64,000 nucleotides of DNA from Pseudomonadota bacterium (GCA_029779535.1 JAKPAG010000130.1:1-64000), one strand, 5' to 3'; positions 1 to 9,675 are shown, counted from the stretch's first letter. Program-made: numbers and translations. The notes: generated by a model from the letters alone, not told the origin.

Positions 1-1
1 C

Positions 2-1111
2 ATGGATCACAAGCGGATTGTTGGTGCGGGGCTGGCGGCGATTGCCGTTGCGGCCGGGGCTTACTGGTGGACTGCCACCGACCGGACGGACGAGGCCGCG
101 CCCGCGGCACAGCCCGCCGCCGCGCCGGGCAAACTCAGCGCGCAGCAGATCCAGCGCATGGGCATTACCACCCAGGCCGCGCAGGCCGCCAGTTCCGCCG
201 AACTGGGCCAGGTGCCGGGCGTGATCACCCTGCCACCCGAAGCGCGCGTCGCGGTGACCGCCCCGTTCGGCGGTTCGGTGGTGCGGCTGTTCGTGGTCAG
301 CGGCCAGGCGGTGACGCGCGGCCAGCCACTCGCCGTGGTCCGCTCGGTCGAGGCGGTGCAGTATGGCGCGGCCCTGTCGCGCGGGCAGGCGCAGCTTTCG
401 GTCGCCCAGGCCGCCGCCGCGCGCACCAGCCAGCTGGCCCGCGAAGGGATCGTTGCCGCCGCCCGCGCCGACGAGGCCCAGGCCGCCTACCGCGAAGCCC
501 AGGTGGCCGTGGCCGAAAACCGCCGCATCCTGGCCCAGGCCGGGGCCGGAGCCGGCGGCGAGATGACCCTGCGCGCCCCGATCAGCGGCCGGCTGGCGGC
601 AGTTACCGTGCAGACCGGCGGCCCGATCGACGCCCTGACCGCGCCTTTCGTGATCGAGAACACCGCCAGCTTCATGCTCGACCTGCAGATCCCCGAACGC
701 ATCGCCGCGCAGGTGCACCCCGGCATGGCGGTGACCGTGCCGGGCAGCGGCGGACAGCCGATCCGGGGTTCGATCGTCTCGGTCGGCGGTTCGATCGATC
801 CGGCCACCCGCTCGGTCCTGGCCAAGGCGCGGATCGGGGCCGATCCGCTGCTGGTCAGCGGCAAGACGGTGATGGCCGCGCTGGAAGGCAGCCAGCCGAT
901 CAGCGGCGTCAGCGTGCCGGCCAGCGCCGTGACCCAGCACAAGGGCAAGGACGTGGTCTTCGTCGCGGGCACCGACGGCTTTGCCCTGCGTGCCGTAACC
1001 GTGGCCGGGCGCAGCGGCGAACATGTCACCCTGGCTGGCGGCCTGCGTCCCGGCGAGCGGGTGGCGACCAGCGGCCTGGCTGAACTCAAAGTCCTGCTGG
1101 GCGGCGAATAA
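2..1111 (+). CDS. Efflux RND transporter periplasmic adaptor subunit (CusB/CzcB type)
   Basis: Membrane-fusion (HlyD-like) adaptor that would bridge an inner-membrane RND pump to an outer-membrane channel. It has an N-terminal signal anchor (residues about 5-24), a low-complexity Ala/Pro linker, a split lipoyl/barrel-sandwich domain (about 75-115 and 185-215) flanking an Ala-rich helical hairpin, then beta-barrel and membrane-proximal domains. At 369 residues it is slightly short for CusB. The ATG is the second base of the window, so any upstream promoter or in-frame extension cannot be seen, but the signal anchor directly after this ATG supports it. The pump gene follows after 2 bases and the outer-membrane factor overlaps the pump gene, so the three form one operon. 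The metal specificity is inferred from the pump class, not from this protein. Confidence 0.9.
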   Translation: MDHKRIVGAGLAAIAVAAGAYWWTATDRTDEAAPAAQPAAAPGKLSAQQIQRMGITTQAAQAASSAELGQVPGVITLPPEARVAVTAPFGGSVVRLFVVSGQAVTRGQPLAVVRSVEAVQYGAALSRGQAQLSVAQAAAARTSQLAREGIVAAARADEAQAAYREAQVAVAENRRILAQAGAGAGGEMTLRAPISGRLAAVTVQTGGPIDALTAPFVIENTASFMLDLQIPERIAAQVHPGMAVTVPGSGGQPIRGSIVSVGGSIDPATRSVLAKARIGADPLLVSGKTVMAALEGSQPISGVSVPASAVTQHKGKDVVFVAGTDGFALRAVTVAGRSGEHVTLAGGLRPGERVATSGLAELKVLLGGE

Positions 1112-1113
1112 CC

Positions 1114-4100
1114 GTGCTGTCGCGTCTTGTCGAAAAGGCCCTCGCGGCGCGCTTTGCCGTGCTGGGGCTGGCGCTCGCCCTCGCTGCCTGGGGCGGCTAC
1201 TCGTTCTACAACCTGCCGATCGATGCCTTCCCCGACATCAGCTCGACCCAGGTCAAGATCATCCTCAAGGCGCCCGGCATGACCCCGGAAGAGGTCGAAA
1301 GCCGGGTGATCACCCCGATCGAGATGGAAATGCTGGGCATCCCCAAGCAGGCCAACCTGCGTTCGGTGGCCAAGTACGCGATTGCCGACATCACCATCGA
1401 TTTCAAGGACAAGACCGACATCTACTGGGCGCGCAGCCAGGTGGCGGAACGGCTGGCCAATGTGATGGGCGATCTGCCGGCCACGGTCGAAGGCGGCCTC
1501 GCGCCGATTTCCACCCCGCTGTCCGACGTGTTCATGTTCACGCTGGAAGGCCCGCAAAGTCTGGCCGAAAAGCGCCGCGTGCTTGACTGGACCGTGCGCC
1601 CCGCACTGCGCACCGTGCCGGGCGTGGCCGATGTCAACGCGCTGGGCGGCTTCGTCGAAACCTTCGAGGTCCAGCCCGACAACGCCGCGCTGGCCGCCGC
1701 CGGCCTGACCGTGGAAGACCTGCAGGGCGCGATCGAGCGCAGCAACCGCAACGACGGCGCAGGGCGCCTCAAGATCGGCGAGGAAGCGCTGATCGTCCGC
1801 TCGGTCGGCGCGATCACCACGCTGGAAGACCTCGCATCGGTGGTGGTGCGCGCCCAAAACGGCACGGTGCTGCGCGTGGGCGATGTGGCCACGGTGCGCA
1901 CCGGCAGCCTGACCCGCTATGGCGCGGTGACCAAGAACGGCCAGGGCGAGGCCGTGCAGGGCCTGGTCATCGCGCTGCGCGGGGCGGACGCCTCGAAAGT
2001 GGTCGAAGGGGTCAAGTCGCGGCTTGAAGAGATCAAGTCCGGCCTGCCCCAGGGCATGAAGGTCGATGTGTTCTATGACCGCTCCGACCTGATCGGCCGC
2101 GCGGTCGGCACGGTTGAAAAGGCGCTGATCGAAGCGACCGTGCTGGTGGTGATCCTGCTGCTGCTGTTCCTGGGCGATGTCCGCGCCTCGATCATCGTCG
2201 CGCTGGCGCTGCCGATGGCCTGCCTGCTGACCTTCATCTTCATGGGCGCGGTCGGGCTGACCGCCAACCTGATGAGCCTGGGGGGCCTGGCGATCGCGGT
2301 CGGCATCCTGGTCGACGGGGCGGTGGTCGTGGTCGAGAACGTGGTCGAACGCCTGTCCGATCCCAAGCACCGCCGCATGGGCAAACTGCACGCGGTGTTC
2401 GTCGCCGCGGCGGAAGTGGCCGTGCCGGTCGCCTCGGGCATGTTGATCATCGCCCTGGTGTTCCTGCCGCTGCTGACGCTGGAAGGGCTGGAAGGCAAGC
2501 TGTTCGCCCCCGTCGCGCTGACCATCGTGCTCGCGCTGCTTTCCGCGCTGGTGCTCTCGCTCACCCTGGTGCCGGTGCTGTCGCATTTCGTGCTCAAGCA
2601 GCACGACGGGCACCACGAACCCTGGCTGATGCGCCAGATCGCCCCGCGCCACGCCCGCGCGCTGGACTGGGCCTTTGCCAATCGCCGCAAGGTGGGCTTC
2701 ATCGCCGGCGGCGCGCTGCTCGTGGCCGGACTGGCCTATGGCGTCACCGGCAAGACCTTCCTGCCGACCATGGACGAAGGCGCGACCCTGGTGCAGCTGA
2801 CCAAGCTGCCCAGCGTCAACATCGATCATTCGATCCAGGGCGATATGCGTGCGCAGCGCCTGATCAAGGAAAGGGTCCCCGAAGTGACCGACGTGATCGC
2901 CCGCGTCGGCAGCGACGAACTGGGGCTCGATCCGATGAGCCTGAACGAGACCGACAGCTTCGTGAAGCTGAAGCCGCGCGATGAATGGCGCGTGCCCGAC
3001 AAGGACTGGCTGGTCGAACAGATCCGCGAAGCGCTGGCCGAACTGCCGGGGATCGAACCCAGCTTCACCCAGCCGATCGAGATGCGCGTGTCCGAAATGC
3101 TGACCGGGGCGCGCGGCGACCTGGCGATCAAGCTGTTCGGCCCGGACCTGAAGCAGCTGTCCAGCCTGTCCGGGCAGATCCAGCAGCGGCTGGAAAAGAT
3201 CCCCGGCACCAGCGAGGCGATCACCGTGGCCAATTCCAGCGTCGATTACCTGCAGATCGACATCGACCGCACCGCCGCCGGGCGCGCCGGGATGCCGGTG
3301 GACATGCTGCAGGACATGATGCGCGCCAATGTCGAAGGGGTGCGCGCCGGGGTGGTGGCCGAAGCCGGCCGCCGCGTGCCGGTGGTGATCCGCGGCAATG
3401 GCGGCGAAGGCATGGATCCGCAGGCCTTTGCCGACCAGCTGTACCGCAGCCCATCGGGCCAGCTGGTGCGCGCCAGCGATGTCGCCCGGATCGAGCGGAC
3501 CGCCGGCCCGGTCAAGCTCGAGCATGAAAACGGCTCGCGCTTTGCGCTGGTCCAGGCCTTCGTGTCGGGCCGCGACCTGGTGGGCTATGTGGAGGAAGCC
3601 AAGGCCGACATCACCGCCAACGTCAAACTGCCGCCGGGTTACCGGATCGTCTGGGGCGGGCAGTTCGAAAACCAGCAGCGCGCCTCGGCCCGGCTGATGA
3701 TCGTGCTGCCGATCGCGGTGCTGCTGATCTTCGTGGTGCTCTACCTGACGCTGCGGTCGGTCCGGGCATCGGTGCTGATCCTCGTCAACATCCCGTTTGC
3801 GGCGGTGGGCGGCATGGTGGCGCTGGCGATTTCGGGCGAATACCTGTCGGTTCCCGCCTCGGTCGGGTTCATCGCGCTGCTTGGCATCGCGGTGCTCAAC
3901 GGGCTGGTGATGGTCAGCTATTTCCGCCAGCTGCGCGAACAGGGCATGGCTCTGGCCGATGCGGTGCGGATCGGCGCGGCGCGCCGCCTGCGCCCGGTGC
4001 TGATGACCGCCAGCATCGCCGCTTTCGGGCTGGTGCCGCTGCTGTTCGCCAGCGGGCCGGGTTCGGAAATCCAGCGGCCACTGGCCATCGTGGTGATCGG

Positions 4101-4224
4101 CGGGCTGGTTACGGCCACCCTGCTGACGCTGATCCTGCTGCCGATCCTGTACGAACGCTTTGGCGAAAGCGCCGAGGAGCGCGGCGCCGGCGACCTGACC
4201 CATCCGGCGGGAGCCGAAGCATGA
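1114..4224 (+). CDS. Heavy-metal RND efflux permease, CusA/CzcA family
   Basis: Inner-membrane proton-driven pump of 1036 residues, the usual size for the heavy-metal efflux class. The N-terminal signature (NLPIDAFPDIS), the TDIYWARSQVAERL segment and TM4 with VDGAVVVVEN (Asp and Glu used for proton relay and metal transport in the family) place it with CusA/CzcA rather than drug pumps. Two blocks of transmembrane helices are each preceded by a large periplasmic porter region. The start is GTG, two bases after the adaptor stop, and the first transmembrane helix begins within 10 residues, which argues for this start. The stop overlaps the next gene by ATGA. The substrate (Cu/Ag, Zn/Co/Cd or Ni) cannot be decided from the visible motifs. 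Confidence 0.93.
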   Translation: MLSRLVEKALAARFAVLGLALALAAWGGYSFYNLPIDAFPDISSTQVKIILKAPGMTPEEVESRVITPIEMEMLGIPKQANLRSVAKYAIADITIDFKDKTDIYWARSQVAERLANVMGDLPATVEGGLAPISTPLSDVFMFTLEGPQSLAEKRRVLDWTVRPALRTVPGVADVNALGGFVETFEVQPDNAALAAAGLTVEDLQGAIERSNRNDGAGRLKIGEEALIVRSVGAITTLEDLASVVVRAQNGTVLRVGDVATVRTGSLTRYGAVTKNGQGEAVQGLVIALRGADASKVVEGVKSRLEEIKSGLPQGMKVDVFYDRSDLIGRAVGTVEKALIEATVLVVILLLLFLGDVRASIIVALALPMACLLTFIFMGAVGLTANLMSLGGLAIAVGILVDGAVVVVENVVERLSDPKHRRMGKLHAVFVAAAEVAVPVASGMLIIALVFLPLLTLEGLEGKLFAPVALTIVLALLSALVLSLTLVPVLSHFVLKQHDGHHEPWLMRQIAPRHARALDWAFANRRKVGFIAGGALLVAGLAYGVTGKTFLPTMDEGATLVQLTKLPSVNIDHSIQGDMRAQRLIKERVPEVTDVIARVGSDELGLDPMSLNETDSFVKLKPRDEWRVPDKDWLVEQIREALAELPGIEPSFTQPIEMRVSEMLTGARGDLAIKLFGPDLKQLSSLSGQIQQRLEKIPGTSEAITVANSSVDYLQIDIDRTAAGRAGMPVDMLQDMMRANVEGVRAGVVAEAGRRVPVVIRGNGGEGMDPQAFADQLYRSPSGQLVRASDVARIERTAGPVKLEHENGSRFALVQAFVSGRDLVGYVEEAKADITANVKLPPGYRIVWGGQFENQQRASARLMIVLPIAVLLIFVVLYLTLRSVRASVLILVNIPFAAVGGMVALAISGEYLSVPASVGFIALLGIAVLNGLVMVSYFRQLREQGMALADAVRIGAARRLRPVLMTASIAAFGLVPLLFASGPGSEIQRPLAIVVIGGLVTATLLTLILLPILYERFGESAEERGAGDLTHPAGAEA

Positions 4225-5486
4225 AGCGTGTGTTGCTGCCCCTGCTGGCCCTGAGCGTCCAGCCCGCCCTGGCCCAGTCCAGCCCGCCGCAGGCCGCTCC
4301 GGGGCAAACGGCCCCGACGCAAGGCGCCTTGCTGGACGAGGCCGCCGTGCAGGAAGCGCTCGATGCCCATCCCGCCGTGCAGGCGGCCCTCGCCCGCGTG
4401 GCCGCCGCCCGGGCCGAGGCGCGCGCGCTGCGCGCCGGCAGCCACGAATTTGCGCTGAGCGGCAGCTATGTCCAGCGCAGCGTCGACCGCGAAGGCAAGT
4501 ACGACGAATACGACGCCACCCTGTCGCGCGCGTTCCGCCTGCCGGGCAAGGCGCGGCTGGACCGGGAAACCGGCGAACACGGCCTGCGCGCGGCGGAAAA
4601 CCGCGCCGAGGATGCCCGCCACCAGGCCGCGATCCAGCTCAGCGAACTATGGTGGGACTGGCTGGGCGCCAGCGCTGAAGCCGCCGTGGACGAACAGAGC
4701 GTGGCCAACTATGCCGCGACCCTGACCGCCGTGCGCCGCCGCGTGGAACTGCGCGATGCCGCACCGCTCGAGGCCGACCAGGCCGAAGCCGCGCTGGGCG
4801 AGGCGCGGTCCGCCGCGGCGCAATCGCGCGGACGGGCCGACGTGGCCCGCGCGCGCCTGGCCGCGCGGTTCCCGACCCTGCCCCTGCCCGCCGCCGCGCC
4901 CGAGGCGGAGCGCCCGGCCCTGCCGCCGCAAAGCCTGGCCCAGATGGCCGAGCAAGTGGTCGCGCGCAGCCACGAAATCGGCGCGGCCGATGCCGAAGCC
5001 GCGCGCATGGCCAGCATGGCCGAACGCGCCCGGCGCGAACGGCTGGCCGATCCGACGCTGGGGCTGCGCCTGTTTTCCGAACGAAATGGCGCCGAACGCG
5101 GGGCCGGCGTGGTCCTGTCGGTCCCGATCGGCGGCGGCGCCCGCTCTGCCGGGGCGGACCGCGCCGCATCCGAAGCCCAGGCCGCCCGCGCCGAACTGTC
5201 GCTGGTGCGCCAGGAAGTGCAGGAAATGGCCGATAGCGATCTGACCCGCGCGCAGGCCGCGCTGGCCACCTGGCAGCGCTCGCGCGAAATGCTGGATGCG
5301 CAGGTTGCCGCCGTGCTCAAGCTGCGGCGCGGTCATCAGCTCGGCGCGATTGACCTGGCCGACATGCTCCAGGGCGAACGCCTGGCCCACGGCGCCTTCC
5401 GCAGCGAAGCCCTGGCCCGCATCGAAGCCCACCGCGCGCTGGACCGGCTGAGGATCGACAGCCACAACCTGTGGATTTCGGAATGA
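4221..5486 (+). CDS. Outer-membrane efflux channel, TolC/CusC family
   Basis: Outer-membrane factor of 421 residues with a Sec signal peptide (residues 1-19, ending ALAQ) and the long Ala/Glu/Arg-rich helical repeats typical of TolC-type channels in two homologous halves. It overlaps the pump gene by four bases (ATGA), so it is translationally coupled and completes an adaptor-pump-channel tripartite system. No lipobox cysteine follows the signal peptide, unlike CusC. The gene ends 15 bases before the 3' end of a tRNA gene on the other strand. Confidence 0.88.
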   Translation: MKRVLLPLLALSVQPALAQSSPPQAAPGQTAPTQGALLDEAAVQEALDAHPAVQAALARVAAARAEARALRAGSHEFALSGSYVQRSVDREGKYDEYDATLSRAFRLPGKARLDRETGEHGLRAAENRAEDARHQAAIQLSELWWDWLGASAEAAVDEQSVANYAATLTAVRRRVELRDAAPLEADQAEAALGEARSAAAQSRGRADVARARLAARFPTLPLPAAAPEAERPALPPQSLAQMAEQVVARSHEIGAADAEAARMASMAERARRERLADPTLGLRLFSERNGAERGAGVVLSVPIGGGARSAGADRAASEAQAARAELSLVRQEVQEMADSDLTRAQAALATWQRSREMLDAQVAAVLKLRRGHQLGAIDLADMLQGERLAHGAFRSEALARIEAHRALDRLRIDSHNLWISE

Positions 5487-5501
5487 TCGATTGCCCCGCA
5501 A

Positions 5502-5577
5502 TGGTGGGCGCTAACGGGCTCGAACCGCTGACCCTCTCGGTGTAAACGAGATGCTCTACCAACTGAGCTAAGCGCCC
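5502..5577 (-). tRNA. tRNA-Val (anticodon UAC)
   Basis: Read on the minus strand this is a 76-base cloverleaf starting GGGCGCTTAGCTCAG and ending in encoded CCA. The acceptor stem pairs GGGCGCT with AGCGCCC, the T-loop contains GTTCGAG, and the anticodon loop carries TAC (plus-strand GTA at 5542-5544), which reads valine codons. No integrase or direct repeat of the 3' end is seen nearby, so there is no sign of element insertion. Confidence 0.96.
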
Positions 5578-5594
5578 CCTTGCGGGAGAGCGCG

Positions 5595-5622
5595 CTTTTA
5601 GTGCGATTGGCGGGGGCGTCAA
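5595..5622 (-). promoter_or_regulatory. Probable promoter of tRNA-Val
   Basis: On the minus strand TTGACG (5622-5617) and TAAAAG (5600-5595) are separated by 16 bases, a reasonable sigma-70 arrangement. The predicted start is about 10 bases before the mature tRNA 5' end. Confidence 0.5.
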
Positions 5623-5641
5623 TCGCCCGCGTGATGCCGCG

Positions 5642-6637
5642 TCAGACCAGCGCCGGGGCGGCAGTGTCAATCGCGGCGAAATAGCGGGCCATGCCATCGG
5701 CTGCCGTGTCGCTCAGCGCGATGAAGGCGCGGCGGCGGTCGCTGCGGTCCTCGACCCGGACGAACAGGCCCGCTTCGGTCATCTGGCCGATCCAGCGCAG
5801 CGCGGTGGTGGGCGGCACGCCCGAGGCAATGCACAGGCTGGTGACCGACACCCGCGCCCGTTCGGCGCGCGCGGCGGTCAGGTCCAGCAGCATGTCCCAG
5901 GCCGGATCGGCGAACAGTTCCCCATCGAAAAACCGGGCGCGCTGCTGGCGGGCGCGGATGATCCGGCGCACCAGTTGCGCATCGGGCAGCGGCGCAGGCG
6001 GCGCATTGACCAGCCGGTCCCCCGCTGCGCCGCCCGCCCCGAAGAAGGCCGGGCGGGGGCTTTCCACGCCAAAGCGGTCCTGCGCAGCATGATCCAGCCC
6101 GGCCCCGCCGCTGCGCAGCCCGATCCGTTCCAGCCGCTGCGCGATCTGGCCAACCTGTTCGGTCAGCCGCAGCAGGGTCAGCCGGTCATCCTCGGACAGT
6201 TCGCGCAGCCGCAGGGACGTTGCCTGCCCCAGCACCCGGCCCAGCGCGATGACGCGTTCGGCCCGGCCGGGATCGACCAGCAGCTGAGGGCCGGACTGAT
6301 CGAGGCAGCCGAACACATCGTCGAGCGCAGCCACGCTGGTCGATACGATCAGCTGCGCGCCCGAGTGCGCGGCGCGCAGGTCCAGCCGGGCCAGCGCGGC
6401 CAGCGTGGCGGCATCGACCGTGGGGCAATCGACCATGACCACCCCGCCGAGGCCCGATGCCTCGCCATCCAGCAGCAGGTCAAGCCCGCCGACCTGCGCC
6501 AGGCGGAAGCCCGCCATTTCGGCATCGCCGCGCATTTCCAGCCGCACATCGGCGCGGTCGGCAAAGATCGAAAGGGCAAGCGGCACCCCGGCCGGATCAC
6601 TGGCGGGCAGGCTATAGGCGAAATTGGCTTGGGCCAT
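5642..6637 (-). CDS. MarR-like winged-helix regulator with unknown N-terminal domain
   Basis: 331-residue protein. The C-terminal ~110 residues look like a MarR-type winged helix: a helix-turn-helix (SVTSLCIASGVPPTTALRWI) followed by a wing with DRSDRRR, the acidic/Arg wing motif of MarR proteins. The N-terminal ~190 residues resemble no family I can name; they contain a hydrophobic block with GGVVMVDCPTVDAATLAAL, possibly a receiver- or sulfatase-like fold. The start was set at ATG 6637, not the in-frame TTG at 6658, because GGAACGGAG lies just upstream of the ATG. A LexA-type box overlaps its predicted promoter. The target genes are unknown. Confidence 0.75.
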   Translation of the reverse strand: MAQANFAYSLPASDPAGVPLALSIFADRADVRLEMRGDAEMAGFRLAQVGGLDLLLDGEASGLGGVVMVDCPTVDAATLAALARLDLRAAHSGAQLIVSTSVAALDDVFGCLDQSGPQLLVDPGRAERVIALGRVLGQATSLRLRELSEDDRLTLLRLTEQVGQIAQRLERIGLRSGGAGLDHAAQDRFGVESPRPAFFGAGGAAGDRLVNAPPAPLPDAQLVRRIIRARQQRARFFDGELFADPAWDMLLDLTAARAERARVSVTSLCIASGVPPTTALRWIGQMTEAGLFVRVEDRSDRRRAFIALSDTAADGMARYFAAIDTAAPALV

Positions 6638-6661
6638 GGCGGTCCGACTCCGTTCCAATGC

Positions 6662-6676
6662 GAACGAGAGTAGAAC
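6662..6676 (-). promoter_or_regulatory. Candidate LexA (SOS) box overlapping the MarR-like gene promoter
   Basis: The minus strand reads GTTCTACTCTCGTTC, an exact GTTC-N7-GTTC, the direct-repeat LexA operator known in alphaproteobacteria. A TTGACT -35 lies at 6694-6689, so the box covers the expected -10 position 25 bases upstream of the ATG, where a bound repressor would block transcription. A third half-site, GTTC, follows at 6684-6687. The same motif occurs before uvrB in this window. An eight-base pattern will also occur by chance about once or twice in 64 kb, so promoter placement is the main support. Confidence 0.5.
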
Positions 6677-6707
6677 AAACAGGGTTCAAGTCAAGATTGC
6701 GGATCGA

Positions 6708-7241
6708 TCAGGGCAGAACGTCCACCACGGTGCCGAGCGGCACGGCGCGCCACAGCGCCTCGATTTCGGCGTTGGACACGGCGACGCAGCCATCGGTCCA
6801 ATCGCCTTTCAGCCGTCCGGCCTTCAGCCAGTTGGGCTGACCGTGGATATAGATCTCGCCCCCCGGACTGCGCCCCTGCGCGCTGGCAAAGGCCGCGGCG
6901 CGCGCATCGGGATAGGAGATGCGCAGCGACAGATGATAGGAGCTTTGCGGGTTGCGGAAATCGATGGTGTAGCGGCCTTCGGGCGTCTTTTCATCGCCTT
7001 CGAACTGCTTCTGGCCCGCCGGCGCATCGCCCAGCGCCACGCCGCGCATGGTGTGCACCAACCGGCCGCCGGACCACAACTGCATCTCGCGCGCGGCCTT
7101 GTGGACCACGATCCGGTCGATCCGGGGCAGGTCCGGCACCGTGGGGGCGCTGCCCGGCAGCAGCCAGGCCGCCTCCGCGATCACCGCCAGCAGCAGCGCG
7201 CCGCCCGCGATCTGCAGCAGGCGGCGTGCGGGCCGGGCCAT
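6708..7241 (-). CDS. L,D-transpeptidase family protein (YkuD domain)
   Basis: 177-residue membrane-anchored protein with one N-terminal hydrophobic segment (residues 9-28) and a YkuD catalytic domain. The signature is complete: IYIHG with His133 and TDGCVAVSN with the nucleophile Cys152. Family members form 3-3 peptidoglycan cross-links or attach lipoproteins to peptidoglycan; some short ones have other roles. The start is ATG at 7241, which overlaps the purA stop (ATGA), so it is translationally coupled to purA; longer in-frame starts lie inside purA and encode implausible Arg-rich sequence. Confidence 0.87.
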   Translation of the reverse strand: MARPARRLLQIAGGALLLAVIAEAAWLLPGSAPTVPDLPRIDRIVVHKAAREMQLWSGGRLVHTMRGVALGDAPAGQKQFEGDEKTPEGRYTIDFRNPQSSYHLSLRISYPDARAAAFASAQGRSPGGEIYIHGQPNWLKAGRLKGDWTDGCVAVSNAEIEALWRAVPLGTVVDVLP

Positions 7242-8530
7242 CAATCGACGAAGGGATCGCGCACGAGGATGGTGTCCTCGCGCTCGGGGCTGGTGGACAC
7301 CAGCGCGACCGGGGTTTCGATCAGTTCCTGCACGCGCTGGATATACTTGATCGCCTGGGCGGGCAGGTCGGCCCACGAGCGGGCGCCGGCGGTGGTGCCG
7401 CTCCACCCTTCCATTTCCTCGTAGATCGGCTCGACCTCGGCCTGGTCGGCGGCGTGGCTGGGGAAGTAGTCCAGCACCTTGCCGCGCAGGCGGTAGCCGG
7501 TGCAGATCTTCACCGTTTCGAGGCCGTCGAGCACGTCGACCTTGGTCAGCGCGATGCCGGTCACGCCGCTGATCGCGCAGCTTTGCCGCACCAGCACCGC
7601 ATCGAACCAGCCGCAGCGGCGCTTGCGGCCCGTAACGGTGCCGAATTCGTGACCGCGTTCGCCCAGGCGCTGGCCGGTCTCGTCCTCAAGCTCGGTCGGG
7701 AAAGGGCCGGAGCCGACGCGGGTGGTATAGGCCTTGACGATGCCCAGCACGAAGCCGGTGCTTGACGGGCCAAGGCCCGAGCCGCTGGCCGCCGTGCCGC
7801 TGACCGTGTTGGAACTGGTGACGAAGGGGTAAGTCCCGTGATCGACATCGAGCAGCACGCCCTGCGCGCCTTCGAACAGGATCCGCGCCCCGGCCTTGCG
7901 CACGGTATTCAAGCGCTTCCACACCGGCTGGGCATATTGCAGCACCGAAGGCGCGATTTCCTTGAGATCGGCGAGCAGCTGGGCGCGGTCGACCGGGGGC
8001 TGGCCGAACCCGGCGCGCAGCGCGTCGTGGTGAGCGCACAGCCGGTCCAGCTGGGCATCGAGCGCGTCGAGGTGCGCCAGGTCGCACACCCGGATCGCGC
8101 GGCGGCCGACCTTGTCTTCATAGGCCGGGCCGATCCCGCGCCCGGTGGTGCCGATCTTGCCCGAACCGGCGGCCGATTCGCGCAAGGCATCCAGATCGCG
8201 GTGCAGCGGCAGGATCAGCGGCGCGTTTTCGGCAATCGCGAAGTTTTCGGTGTTGATCACCACGCCCTGCCCTTCGAGCTTGGCGATCTCGTCACGCAGG
8301 TGCCAGGGATCGAGCACCACGCCGTTGCCGATGATCGACAGCGTGCCGGTGACGATGCCCGACGGGAGCAGCGAGAGCTTGTAGACCTGTTCGCCCACCA
8401 CCAGTGTGTGCCCGGCGTTGTGCCCGCCCTGGAACCGGACCACGGCGTCGGCCCGGCTGGCCAGCCAGTCGACAATCTTGCCCTTGCCTTCATCGCCCCA
8501 CTGGGCGCCGATGACGGTAACGTTAGCCAC
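7241..8530 (-). CDS. purA: Adenylosuccinate synthase
   Basis: Catalyses GTP-dependent condensation of IMP and aspartate to adenylosuccinate, the first committed step to AMP. The N-terminus [15 protein letters not shown] is the P-loop-like GTP/IMP-binding signature, followed by GGHNAGHT with the catalytic His and, later, [13 protein letters not shown]. The length of 429 residues matches the family. The start is GTG at 8530, preceded by GGGTGGAG about 9 bases upstream; the longer upstream frame adds a non-conserved segment. Its 3' end overlaps the L,D-transpeptidase gene. Confidence 0.97.
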   Translation of the reverse strand: MANVTVIGAQWGDEGKGKIVDWLASRADAVVRFQGGHNAGHTLVVGEQVYKLSLLPSGIVTGTLSIIGNGVVLDPWHLRDEIAKLEGQGVVINTENFAIAENAPLILPLHRDLDALRESAAGSGKIGTTGRGIGPAYEDKVGRRAIRVCDLAHLDALDAQLDRLCAHHDALRAGFGQPPVDRAQLLADLKEIAPSVLQYAQPVWKRLNTVRKAGARILFEGAQGVLLDVDHGTYPFVTSSNTVSGTAASGSGLGPSSTGFVLGIVKAYTTRVGSGPFPTELEDETGQRLGERGHEFGTVTGRKRRCGWFDAVLVRQSCAISGVTGIALTKVDVLDGLETVKICTGYRLRGKVLDYFPSHAADQAEVEPIYEEMEGWSGTTAGARSWADLPAQAIKYIQRVQELIETPVALVSTSPEREDTILVRDPFVD

Positions 8531-8748
8531 GGATATAGCACTCCACCCTGCCAGTGGACCCACAGGCGCCCTTCGACAGGACTCGGCGCAAGAGGTTGGA
8601 CGGTGGGCCGATGGCCCGATGTGCGGGGGCGCACTAGGGGGACCACCCTGCCCGAGTCAAGCCGCTGCCGGCACGCCCGCGCGACTATTCACGAGTGGGC
8701 AAGCTTTGCCGCGCCAAAACCCGCGCCCGGCAGACAAGGAGTGATGTG

Positions 8749-9675
8749 ATGCGAAGCCGCCTGATCCTGTCCATCGCGGCCCTGGCCGTGGTCAGCGCCG
8801 CCGTGGCCCAGGCCCGCCCCGGCGAGCGCCTGCGCGAACGGCTGGCCGAGCGGATGATGCAGCGCGGGCAGGATTCCGCCCCCCGCACCCCGGCGGACCG
8901 CACGCTGGCCTATGGCAGCGATCCCTTGCAGCAGATCGACTTCTACCGCGCCAAGGGCGTCAAGGGCTCCGCGCCGCTGGTGGTCTTCGTCCACGGCGGC
9001 GGGTGGAAGCGCGGCAGCAAGGACAGTGCCGCAAGCCGCCATGCCCCGGCGCATTATAACGGCCTTGGCTACAACTATGCCGCGATCGATTACCGGCTGG
9101 TCCCGCAGGCCACCGTCGAACAGCAGGGGGCGGACGTTGCCGCCGCGCTGCGGGCGCTGCTGGACCGGGCGGACGAATTGGGGATCGACCGCCGCCGCGT
9201 GGCATTGACCGGGCACAGCGCGGGCGCACACCTGGTCGCGCTGGTCGGCACGGACGAGCGCTATCTCAAGGCCGCGGGGCTGAGCTTTGCCGATCTGGCC
9301 GGCGTGATGCCGAATGACGGCGCGGCCTATGACGTGCCGCGCCAGATAGCCGAAGGCGGGCGGTTCATGCACGATACCTATCTGCAGGCGTTCGGCACCG
9401 ATCCGGCGCGCCAGCGGGCGCTGTCCCCCACACTCCAGGCCGCGGCGCCCAATGCCCCGGCCTTCCTGCTGATCCACGTCCAGCGGCCTGACGGGATCGC
9501 CCAGGCCCAGGCGCTGGAGGCCGCTTTGCAGGCCGCCGGAACCAGGGTTGAGCGGCGCGACTTTCCGGGCGAAGGGCTGCGCGGCCACGCCGAAATCAAC
9601 CGCCAGCTGGGCGATCCCGGCTATGCCGCCACCCCGGTGGTCGATGCCTGGCTGAAAGCGATCTTCGGCAAGTAA
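8749..9675 (+). CDS. Secreted alpha/beta-hydrolase esterase
   Basis: 308-residue hydrolase with a signal peptide (about residues 1-22, ending VAQA). The oxyanion-hole motif HGGGW is at residues 82-86 and the nucleophile elbow GHSAG has Ser157; a C-terminal GHAEI supplies a plausible catalytic His. This is the carboxylesterase/BD-FAE-like group of alpha/beta hydrolases. The start at 8749 follows AAGGAG with a 7-base spacer; the longer frame from 8695 adds a charged, non-signal leader. The natural substrate is unknown. It lies 65 bases upstream of the MgtA-type ATPase on the same strand. Confidence 0.85.
   Translation: MRSRLILSIAALAVVSAAVAQARPGERLRERLAERMMQRGQDSAPRTPADRTLAYGSDPLQQIDFYRAKGVKGSAPLVVFVHGGGWKRGSKDSAASRHAPAHYNGLGYNYAAIDYRLVPQATVEQQGADVAAALRALLDRADELGIDRRRVALTGHSAGAHLVALVGTDERYLKAAGLSFADLAGVMPNDGAAYDVPRQIAEGGRFMHDTYLQAFGTDPARQRALSPTLQAAAPNAPAFLLIHVQRPDGIAQAQALEAALQAAGTRVERRDFPGEGLRGHAEINRQLGDPGYAATPVVDAWLKAIFGK

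Noticed and set aside
487..4203. 1238-codon open frame antisense to the RND operon
   Set aside because: It is a His/Gln/Arg-rich shadow frame opposite adaptor and pump genes; such frames arise from GC-rich codon use and no domain is recognisable.
5487..5641. tRNA-Val as an integration site for a genomic island
   Set aside because: No integrase, no repeat of the tRNA 3' end and ordinary genes on both sides.
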